Shown here piece by piece: positions 41,465 to 47,578 of a DNA stretch of 47,578 nt. The notes below the pieces were generated by a model. It was not told the origin of the DNA and did not search any database. It saw nothing but the letters and a program-made list of their open reading frames with translations. Made by a program: the position numbers and the translations under genes. Within the stretch, counting starts at the first letter, position 1; every line of letters starts with the position of its first letter. The stretch comes from an uncultured Lachnospiraceae bacterium (GTDB taxonomy: Bacteria; Bacillota; Clostridia; Lachnospirales; Lachnospiraceae): positions 1 through 47,578 of the forward strand of contig CAJUEX010000022.1 of NCBI GenBank assembly GCA_910585715.1. Direction: 5' to 3'.

Positions 41465-42655
41465 ATGATGATTTCACCAAAGTATAAAGAAATGTTGAAC
41501 CAAAAATCCGTAATCAGGGAAATTTCAGCTTATGCAAATGCAAGAGGGAAGGAAATCGGATATGAAAATGTATTTGATTATAGTCTGGGCAATCCTTCTG
41601 TTCCGGTGCCGGAGAAGTTTCGGGAAACCGCCGTTAAGCTGTTGGAGGAAAAAGACCCGCTGGCCCTTCACGGTTACAGTGAAGGCCATGGAATCTGGGA
41701 AGTGAGGGAAGCTGTGGCGGCTTCTTTAAAAAAGAGGTTTGGACTTCCGTATACGGGCAATCATATATTTATGGCTTCCGGTGCGGCAGGGGCATTGGCA
41801 CATGCTTTTCGTGCCGTAACAGTTCCCGGGGAAGATATTATTGTTTTTGCGCCTTATTTTCCGGAATATGTGCCCTACATAGAGGCTACAGGAGCAAATA
41901 TAAAGATTGTTGAGGCGGATACGGAAAGCTTTCAGATTCATTTTGAAAGATTTGAAGAACTGATTTCCGAAAATACAGCAGCAGTGCTCATCAATACTCC
42001 AAACAATCCTTCCGGAATTGTGTATTCCGGTGAAACCATGAAAAGGCTGACGGACATTTTAAAGAAGAAACAGGAAGAATACGGGCATGATATTTATATT
42101 ATCTCCGACGAGCCATATAGGGAAATTTTATTTGAAGGGACGGATGAGCCGGTTGTGTCCCGATATTATGATAACACGATTATGTGTTATTCCTTCAGCA
42201 AATCCATTTCCATTCCGGGAGAAAGAATCGGTTATGTGGCAGTGAATCCAAACTGTAAGGACGGGGAACTGATTATTCATATGTGTACCCAGATATCCAG
42301 AGGTATAGGGCATAACTGCCCCGCATCATTAATCCAGTTAGTTGTTGCTGATCTTTTGGAGGATACGGCAGATTTATCTGTTTATGAGAAAAATATGGAG
42401 ATTTTATATAAGGAACTGACAGACCTTGGTTTTACCTGTGTAAAGCCGGGGGGAACCTTTTATATGTTTCCCAAAGCATTGGAAGAGGATGCAAAGGAAT
42501 TTTGCAGGAAAGCTTTGAAGTATGACCTTGCGCTGGTGCCGGGGGACAGCTTTGGCTGTCCGGGATTTTTCCGGATTGCATATTGCGTTCCAACAGAAAA
42601 GGTGGAACGTTCACTGAGCGCATTTCGTAAACTGGCTAAAGAGTATGAAGACTAG
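41465..42655 (+). CDS. Class I/II pyridoxal-phosphate aminotransferase
   Basis: Cytoplasmic fold-type I enzyme, 396 residues. It shows YSLGNPSVPVPEKF near the start, NTPNNPSG, the ISDEPYREILF block and the PLP lysine in CYSFSKSISIPGERIGY, followed by the substrate Arg near FFRIAYC. It resembles AspC/AlaT-type enzymes acting on amino acids. The start overlaps nothing and follows the SGNH gene stop directly; ATG 41468 is an alternative with better spacing from GAAGG. Its place in an envelope gene run suggests, but does not prove, a link. Confidence 0.9.
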   Translation: MMISPKYKEMLNQKSVIREISAYANARGKEIGYENVFDYSLGNPSVPVPEKFRETAVKLLEEKDPLALHGYSEGHGIWEVREAVAASLKKRFGLPYTGNHIFMASGAAGALAHAFRAVTVPGEDIIVFAPYFPEYVPYIEATGANIKIVEADTESFQIHFERFEELISENTAAVLINTPNNPSGIVYSGETMKRLTDILKKKQEEYGHDIYIISDEPYREILFEGTDEPVVSRYYDNTIMCYSFSKSISIPGERIGYVAVNPNCKDGELIIHMCTQISRGIGHNCPASLIQLVVADLLEDTADLSVYEKNMEILYKELTDLGFTCVKPGGTFYMFPKALEEDAKEFCRKALKYDLALVPGDSFGCPGFFRIAYCVPTEKVERSLSAFRKLAKEYED

Positions 42656-42667
42656 GAGAGTGAGAGT

Positions 42668-43525
42668 ATGATGTATCAGGCAGGCCTTGTGTTAGAAGGC
42701 GGAGGAATGAAAGGAATTTATACGGCGGGAGTGTTGGACTTTTTTCTGGATAAGGGCATTGAATTTTCAAGCTGTTACGGTGTATCGGCAGGAATATGCC
42801 ATGCGTGCAGCTATTTATCCAAGCAGAAAAAAAGAGCCTATCGCATAGCCGTAAAATATTTAAAAGAAAAGGACTACTGCAGCTATTACAGCTTATTAAA
42901 AACAGGAGATTTGTTCGGAGCGGATTTTTGCTATAACCGGATTCCAAATGAACTGGATATCTTCAATTATGAAGAGTTTGAGAAGTATAAGGGGAAAGCA
43001 TATGCAGTAGTTACTAATATAGAAACCGGAGAGGCGGAATATCACAGGCTTTTAAATATGAGAAAGGATATTCAGTGGGTAAGGGCATCCAGCTCACTCC
43101 CTTTGGTATCTAATAATGTGGAAATTGACGGTTCCTATTATCTGGACGGAGGGATTTCCGATTCCATTCCCATCCGCAAATCCATAGCAGACGGCAATGA
43201 AAAAAATGTGGTTGTTTTGACAAAGCATACAGGCTATGTGCGCAAACCATCCTCCCATATGGAGCTTATAAAGCTGCGTTACCGGAAATATCCCATGGTA
43301 ACAGAAAACATGAAGAACCGTCATGAGACATATAATGAAACAATGGAGTTTTTGGAGGAGGAAGAAAGAAAAGGCAATATATTTGTCATCCGGCCTCAGA
43401 TTGATTCTCATTTAGGAAGGCTGGAAAAGGATAAAAGAAAGCTGAGGGCATTGTATAAGCAGGGCTATCAGGATGCGGAAGCCTCGTATGAGGCCATGAA
43501 GCAGTATTTAAAAAGGAAAGCATAG
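42668..43525 (+). CDS. Patatin-like phospholipase
   Basis: Lipid acyl hydrolase of 285 residues. It has the oxyanion motif LEGGGMKGIYTAG, the nucleophile Ser in GVSAG, and the catalytic Asp in the DGGISD motif. The C-terminal third is charged and helical. No signal peptide or membrane segment, so it should act on the inner face of the membrane or in the cytoplasm. AGGAGAG is 7 bases from ATG 42668; ATG 42671 is possible. It lies 12 bases after the aminotransferase gene and 27 before uppP. Confidence 0.9.
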   Translation: MMYQAGLVLEGGGMKGIYTAGVLDFFLDKGIEFSSCYGVSAGICHACSYLSKQKKRAYRIAVKYLKEKDYCSYYSLLKTGDLFGADFCYNRIPNELDIFNYEEFEKYKGKAYAVVTNIETGEAEYHRLLNMRKDIQWVRASSSLPLVSNNVEIDGSYYLDGGISDSIPIRKSIADGNEKNVVVLTKHTGYVRKPSSHMELIKLRYRKYPMVTENMKNRHETYNETMEFLEEEERKGNIFVIRPQIDSHLGRLEKDKRKLRALYKQGYQDAEASYEAMKQYLKRKA

Positions 43526-43552
43526 GAAAAAAATTAGTCAGGGAGAAAAAAT

Positions 43553-44380
43553 ATGATTGAGATTTTAAAAGCAATATTGTTTGGCATTGTGGAGGGGATT
43601 ACGGAATGGCTTCCTATCAGCAGCACCGGACATATGATTTTACTGGATGAGTTTGTTACTTTGGAAGTTTCACCTGAATTTCTGGAAATGTTTCTTGTGG
43701 TAATTCAGCTGGGCGCAATTTTGGCAGTGGTAGTTCTGTTTTGGAACAAAATCTTTCCCTTTAATTTAAAAAAGGAAAAGGGCCCCTTTCTTGTGAAAGA
43801 AACATGGATTATGTGGTTCAAGATTGTGGTAGCATGTATTCCGGCAGCCATTATAGGAATTTTATTTGATGATATTTTTAACGAGTTGTTTTACAATTAC
43901 AAAACAGTTGCTATCGCTCTTATCGTCTTTGGAGTTCTGTTCCTTGTGGTGGAGAGCGCAAATAAAAATAAGCCTTCAAAAATAAATTCTCTTGGAGAGA
44001 TTACCTATACAACTGCAATGCTTATCGGCGTATTTCAGTTAATTGCAGCTGTTTTTCCGGGCACATCCCGTTCCGGTGCTACTATAGTGGGAGCGCTTAT
44101 GATAGGGGTTTCCAGAACAGTAGCGGCAGAGTTCACCTTTTTTCTGGCAATTCCGGTAATGTTCGGAGCAAGTCTTTTAAAGCTTGTAAAATACGGATTT
44201 GCCTTTTCGGGCAATGAGCTGATCCTGCTGGCAGTGGGCATGATTGTGGCGTTTGCGGTATCTGTAATCGTAATCCGTTTCCTGATGGATTTCATAAAAA
44301 AACATGACTTTAAAGTGTTTGGATATTACAGAATTGTATTGGGAATTATTGTGCTTGTTTATTTTGCAGCAGTGGCATAA
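43553..44380 (+). CDS. uppP: Undecaprenyl-diphosphatase
   Basis: Membrane enzyme recycling the lipid carrier for peptidoglycan and other wall polymers by removing a phosphate from undecaprenyl pyrophosphate; also gives bacitracin tolerance. 275 residues, about eight membrane segments. Both family motifs are visible: EGITEWLPISSTGH and FPGTSRSGATI. AGGGAG precedes the start. The location after acyltransferase and lipase genes supports an envelope role for the whole run. Confidence 0.96.
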   Translation: MIEILKAILFGIVEGITEWLPISSTGHMILLDEFVTLEVSPEFLEMFLVVIQLGAILAVVVLFWNKIFPFNLKKEKGPFLVKETWIMWFKIVVACIPAAIIGILFDDIFNELFYNYKTVAIALIVFGVLFLVVESANKNKPSKINSLGEITYTTAMLIGVFQLIAAVFPGTSRSGATIVGALMIGVSRTVAAEFTFFLAIPVMFGASLLKLVKYGFAFSGNELILLAVGMIVAFAVSVIVIRFLMDFIKKHDFKVFGYYRIVLGIIVLVYFAAVA

Positions 44381-44479
44381 GTTAGCAACTGCTAACGAAA
44401 AAACGTGATTGGCACAGGCAGATGTGAAATACCGTTAAAAAAATAAAATAAAAATTTTCATAAAATTATGACAAAATAT

Positions 44480-44508
44480 TTGACATGCTGGGAAAAATGA
44501 GTTACTAT
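44480..44508 (+). promoter_or_regulatory. Promoter of the DUF6465-type gene
   Basis: Perfect TTGACA (44480-44485), 17 bases, TACTAT (44503-44508). The leader of about 90 bases contains an imperfect hairpin (GACAACGC with GCATTGTC, 44519-44540). Confidence 0.65.
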
Positions 44509-44601
44509 TGCACAAGAGGACAACGCAATATCGCATTGTCACTATATATGAAAAGAAAAAATAATAGATCACGATTAGAACGTGTGAAGGGAGAAATTAA
44601 A

Positions 44602-45006
44602 ATGGCAGACGTAAAAGCAGCAACCGCAAAACCAGTCGCAAAAGCTGTAGCAGCAGCGAAACCGGTAGAAGCAGCACCGGCAAAAGCAGAAGCAAAGGCA
44701 GCACCGGCAAAAGCAGCCACCACCAAAAAGGCGGCAACTGCAAAGAAAGCACCTGTAAAAAAAGAAGCAGAAGCAAAGAAAGCTGCTCCGGAAAAGAAAG
44801 CAGAAGTAAAGGCAGTAGTAAATTTACAGTTTTCAGGAAGATCCTATACTACAGAAGATTTAGTAAAAATTGCAAAAGATGTTTGGAAATATGACTTAAA
44901 GAAAAAAGTATCTGACTTTAAGACTGTTGAATTATATGTAAAGCCAGAAGAGAGCCAGGTGTACTATGTAATTAATGAAGAAGTGACAGGAAGCTTCGGC
45001 ATTTAA
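44602..45006 (+). CDS. Lys/Ala/Pro-rich protein with DUF6465-type C-terminal domain
   Basis: 134 residues. Residues 1-70 are low-complexity Ala, Lys and Pro repeats (AAAKPVEAAPAKAEAKAAPA), like the tail of histone H1 or HU-type proteins. Residues 72-134 form a compact domain (VNLQFSGRSYTTEDLVKIAK, ESQVYYVINEEVTGSFGI) that I associate with DUF6465 of Lachnospiraceae. Function unknown; the basic tail could bind nucleic acid or acidic polymer. I chose ATG 44602 because GAAGGGAG is close upstream and the strong promoter would lie inside a longer frame from 44485. Confidence 0.8.
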   Translation: MADVKAATAKPVAKAVAAAKPVEAAPAKAEAKAAPAKAATTKKAATAKKAPVKKEAEAKKAAPEKKAEVKAVVNLQFSGRSYTTEDLVKIAKDVWKYDLKKKVSDFKTVELYVKPEESQVYYVINEEVTGSFGI

Positions 45007-45039
45007 TACATAGGATAAAGATAGCAAGAAAATATTCAT

Positions 45040-45100
45040 AACCTCCTTTTTTCCGTCATACATTGTAGAAATGTATAGGCAGGAAAGAAGGAGGTTTTTT
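45040..45100 (+). terminator. Terminator-like hairpin that contains the next gene's ribosome site
   Basis: AACCTCCTT (45040-45048) pairs with AAGGAGGTT (45088-45096), with TTCC/GGAA and ATACATT/AATGTAT pairs inside. TTTTTT ends exactly at the ATG at 45101. The 3' arm holds the AAGGAGG ribosome site of the SPOCS-LysM gene, so folding should both stop transcription from upstream and hide that site. Confidence 0.75.
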
Positions 45101-46663
45101 ATGAATTTGATTAAGAAAAATATACATATGGATTGTTTGAAAAGCAAGGCTTCCAATCAGATTACCTTAGAGGAAGATTTTAATCTGCCTGATGTAAAGC
45201 CGGATATGGATAAAATTATTTTTAAAGAGGGAGACATAAGAATTGAAGAGGTAAAGGCAAGCGGGGATCACGTATCGGTAAGGGGCAAGCTGTTAGCTTC
45301 CCTGCTGTATGCTTCTAATGACTCCGGAGAGCAGCTGGCAAGAGTACAGAAAGAAATGCCTTTTGAGGAAACAGTGTTTTTAGAAGGAGTGGAAAGCGGG
45401 GATAATGTGGATTATTCCTATGAAATAGAAGACTTTTCAGTTTCCATGATTAATTCCAGAAAGGCAAGCATTCGTTCCATTATTACAATAAAGATGAGCG
45501 TAAGAGAGCTTTATGATGAGGAAGCGGCAACAGAGCTTTATGGTGATGAGGAAGCCGAGTACCGGAAAAAATATCTGGACCTTGCGGAAATTGCCATATG
45601 TAAAAAGGATATTTACCGGATACGTCAGGAAATTGAATTTCCTGCGGGAATGCCTAATATTGCACAAATTATATGGAATTCCATTCGGATTTCCAATCTG
45701 GACTTCAAGGCATTAGACGGGAAAATATCGGTGCAGGGTGAACTGGAGGCATTTTTCCTTTTTGAAGGAGAAGGAGAAGAGCGCCCCATTCGTTTTTATG
45801 AAACCACCATGCCCTTTAGCGGTGTTGTAGAATGCAGTGACTGCAGGGAAATCATGATTCCGGATATTACCTGGCAGGTTTCCCATAAGGAGTTTGAAGT
45901 AAGACCGGATTTTGATGGGGAAGAAAGAGTTGTTGCATTAGAAATGGTTCTGGATTTAAACATTAAGATGTATGAAGAGGAGCAGGTGGAAATCTTATCG
46001 GATGTATACGGTGTAACCAAGGAAATCACAGCAGTTACCTTACCGGGCAGCTTTAAGAGCCTGCTGCTGAAAAATGAGGGGAAATGCCGGGTAGCGGATA
46101 AGCTGAAAATTGCCCCCGGTGCAGGCAAAATACTTCAGCTTATGCATAGCGAAGCGGAAGCAGTGCTGGATGAAACGAAAATCGTAGAAGACGGATTGGA
46201 ATTAAACGGTACATTGCTTATAAACTGCCTTTATATAACAGGGGATGATAAAATGCCTTATTTTTCCCTTCAGGGCATGCTGCCGTTTTCGTATGTTATG
46301 GATGTAAATGGCATAGATGCCAAGTGTACCAGCAACGTTGCCGTTTCTGTGGAGCAATTAAATGTTACCATGTTAGACAGCGAAGAATTGGAAGTAAAAG
46401 CAGTGGTAAGAGTCCATGCAATTGTATTCTGCGAGCATAAGGAAGATATGATTACAGATATTCAGGTGCAGGAGCTGGATATGAACAAAGTGAAGAATCT
46501 GCCCAGTATGGTTATTTATGTGGCGGGAAAAGACGATAGCCTTTGGCAGATTGGAAAGAAATATTATGTGTCAGTTAAAAGGATTAAAGAAATAAATGGA
46601 TTATCAGGAGATGACCTGAAGGAAGGGGATAAGCTTCTAATTGTAAAAGGTGTGCAGAAATAA
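45101..46663 (+). CDS. SPOCS (DUF3794) and LysM domain protein
   Basis: 520 residues without signal peptide. It has repeated SPOCS/DUF3794 domains (about 30-140, 180-290 and 330-440, with patterns such as SVRGKLLASLLYAS and SVQGELEAFFLFEGEG) and a C-terminal LysM domain (about 470-515, IYVAGKDDSLWQIGKKYYVS and VKRIKEINGL). This arrangement is found in spore-coat or spore-envelope related proteins of Clostridia. The exact role is unknown. ATG 45101 follows the ribosome site described at 45040-45100; a frame from 45071 would begin inside the hairpin. Confidence 0.88.
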   Translation: MNLIKKNIHMDCLKSKASNQITLEEDFNLPDVKPDMDKIIFKEGDIRIEEVKASGDHVSVRGKLLASLLYASNDSGEQLARVQKEMPFEETVFLEGVESGDNVDYSYEIEDFSVSMINSRKASIRSIITIKMSVRELYDEEAATELYGDEEAEYRKKYLDLAEIAICKKDIYRIRQEIEFPAGMPNIAQIIWNSIRISNLDFKALDGKISVQGELEAFFLFEGEGEERPIRFYETTMPFSGVVECSDCREIMIPDITWQVSHKEFEVRPDFDGEERVVALEMVLDLNIKMYEEEQVEILSDVYGVTKEITAVTLPGSFKSLLLKNEGKCRVADKLKIAPGAGKILQLMHSEAEAVLDETKIVEDGLELNGTLLINCLYITGDDKMPYFSLQGMLPFSYVMDVNGIDAKCTSNVAVSVEQLNVTMLDSEELEVKAVVRVHAIVFCEHKEDMITDIQVQELDMNKVKNLPSMVIYVAGKDDSLWQIGKKYYVSVKRIKEINGLSGDDLKEGDKLLIVKGVQK

Positions 46664-46682
46664 AGCTTAAGTAATTTAGAAA

Positions 46683-46718
46683 GCCCGGAGAATTAGGAAC
46701 CTCTCCGGGCAATTTATT
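46683..46718. terminator. Bidirectional terminator between the SPOCS gene and the minus-strand gene
   Basis: The 9-bp perfect stem GCCCGGAGA / TCTCCGGGC (46683-46691, 46702-46710) is followed by AATTTATT on the plus strand and TTTCTAAATT on the minus strand. Confidence 0.7.
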
Positions 46719-46726
46719 GGAATATA

Positions 46727-47338
46727 TTAATTCGTAGTACCTGTCTCATCAGATTTCCATGCATCAAATTTGGAAATCACGGCATCATATGTGCGCTGTG
46801 AGATATCCGGCAGATTACCGCCCCATTTTTTTGCAGCCTGTTCATAGCCTTTTTTAAATGCTGCTAACATCTCATCGGCTTTGGAAGGATCGCCGCCGGT
46901 TAATGCTTTGGCAAAATCCAGAATACGATCTGAGGTCTGTTCTACACCCCAATAACCATCTTCTGCAATGTCAGCCTGTGCCTGTGCTCTGGTGGCAGGA
47001 TCTACCTTATAGTCGCCGCCGGCTAAAAAGCTCCACATATCATTAGCCTGTCCGTATGTTTTCCCCTGTTTGCTCATAAGCTGTTCTACAAGGCTTCTTA
47101 ACTGGGAAGTTCTTGCTTCAGCATCTGCTTTTAATCTGGCAATGGTTGCTGTGTCCTGTTTGTAGGTTTTCTTTGTTTTGGCAGCGGTATCAGCTGTCTT
47201 TTTGCTTGGTTCATAAACAACACCGGAAGCATCCTTTGAGCTGGAAGCTTCAGAAGCTTTTTCAGCGGTGTTGGCCGGCTGTGTGTTTGTATAGCCTGTA
47301 TAAGCAGTCTGAGTACCTGTAACTCCGTTTACGCTCAT
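46727..47338 (-). CDS. Hypothetical protein, soluble, Ser/Thr/Ala-rich N-terminus
   Basis: 203 residues, not recognised. The first 65 residues are disordered and rich in Thr, Ser, Ala and Lys (VNGVTGTQTAYTGYTNTQPA). Residues 70-195 look helical, with QLRSLVEQLMSKQGKTYGQA and GDPSKADEMLAAFKKGYEQA. No signal peptide, no cysteine. The start with NGVTG and the Thr/Tyr-rich tail recall proteins carried near flagellar or secretion genes, but I cannot assign it. ATG 47338 is chosen because AAGGAGGG is 7-8 bases upstream; 47386 has none. Confidence 0.75.
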   Translation of the reverse strand: MSVNGVTGTQTAYTGYTNTQPANTAEKASEASSSKDASGVVYEPSKKTADTAAKTKKTYKQDTATIARLKADAEARTSQLRSLVEQLMSKQGKTYGQANDMWSFLAGGDYKVDPATRAQAQADIAEDGYWGVEQTSDRILDFAKALTGGDPSKADEMLAAFKKGYEQAAKKWGGNLPDISQRTYDAVISKFDAWKSDETGTTN

Positions 47339-47386
47339 GTTTTTACCCTCCTTGGTTAATATTAAAATACATATTGCTGGTTTCAA

Positions 47387-47578
47387 GTTATATATCGGAC
47401 AAATGGAAAAAAATGTTTACCCAGGTTGCATTTTTTTTGTGTATTTATTATAATTAATCTAATGTATACAAAGTACATGTCGTATACAATAAGTTGTTTT
47501 AAAATTATACAAATAAAATAGAGGAATAAGGTTGAAAAAGAATAGTAGAGGGTATCCATTCCCTTAATTGCATTACAA
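47387..47578. other. AT-rich region with a GTATAC pair at the window end
   Basis: No gene is seen. Two GTATAC palindromes (47464-47469 and 47482-47487) have centres 18 bp apart and lie upstream of a minus-strand TATAAT (about 47454-47449) that may serve the hypothetical gene. They could be a regulator site. The last 60 bases hold no supported feature. Confidence 0.35.

Noticed and set aside
44381..44400. GTTAGC-AACT-GCTAAC as the uppP terminator
   Set aside because: The stem is only 6 bp and an A-rich run follows instead of Ts. I see no convincing terminator for the trxA-uppP run.

Overview
The window looks like chromosomal DNA from a Gram-positive gut anaerobe of the Clostridia, most likely a Lachnospiraceae (Blautia/Dorea/Ruminococcus-type). 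I infer this from strong AGGAGG ribosome sites, promoters with extended -10 boxes, a whiA/Crh-like cluster, a SPOCS-LysM protein, a DUF6465-type protein, and moderate-to-low GC. I cannot name the species. I recognise no rRNA, tRNA, CRISPR array, intact transposon or prophage.

Layout. (1) 1-6947: an inducible sucrose or fructo-oligosaccharide operon. It encodes a lipoprotein binding protein, two permeases, an MsmK-type ATPase, a GH32 fructosidase and a fructokinase, behind two pairs of LacI-type operator boxes. (2) 7073-14373: mixed metabolic and accessory genes: TrpB2, a DUF2871 membrane protein, decayed remnants of a RecG-like/Schlafen-type protein and a RelE/ParE toxin, an esterase, an amidohydrolase, a GIY-YIG protein and a chemoreceptor with almost no outside domain. 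(3) 14466-20689: housekeeping genes pyrG (minus), ftsH and uvrC. (4) 21084-26087: hprK, ROK glucokinase, murB, rapZ, whiA and a Crh-like protein, tightly spaced. HprK and its likely Ser46 substrate lie in one cluster. The Crh-like protein has Glu at position 15 instead of the phosphorylatable His. (5) 26162-29981: a lipid kinase, class II aldolase, and an AT-rich pair of exported proteins of unknown function behind a direct-repeat operator. (6) 30223-33574: cyclophilin, an acetyltransferase, then P-II and the ammonium channel Amt. Each of the last two is preceded by a similar terminator/alternative-hairpin leader. (7) 33812-38531: diguanylate cyclase, cation/proton antiporter, second chemoreceptor. 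(8) 38682-44380: a tight run of thioredoxin, MBOAT acyltransferase, SGNH-like partner, aminotransferase, patatin-like lipase and UppP, suggesting an envelope-modification operon. (9) 44602-47338: a Lys/Ala-rich DUF6465-type protein, a SPOCS-LysM protein and an unknown minus-strand protein.

The most unusual structure is a family of about 215-base intergenic palindromes: three complete copies (16192-16415, 20696-20911, 27072-27290) and one cut by the window start (1-101). The central core of about 89 bases is nearly invariant. The two arms of about 60 bases differ strongly between copies but stay complementary to each other within each copy. A 35-base site at 11084-11118 resembles the outer tips alone. 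I do not recognise this family. Second in interest are the paired attenuators of glnB and amt, which share an AAAGGU hexaloop that also forms the base of the competing terminator.
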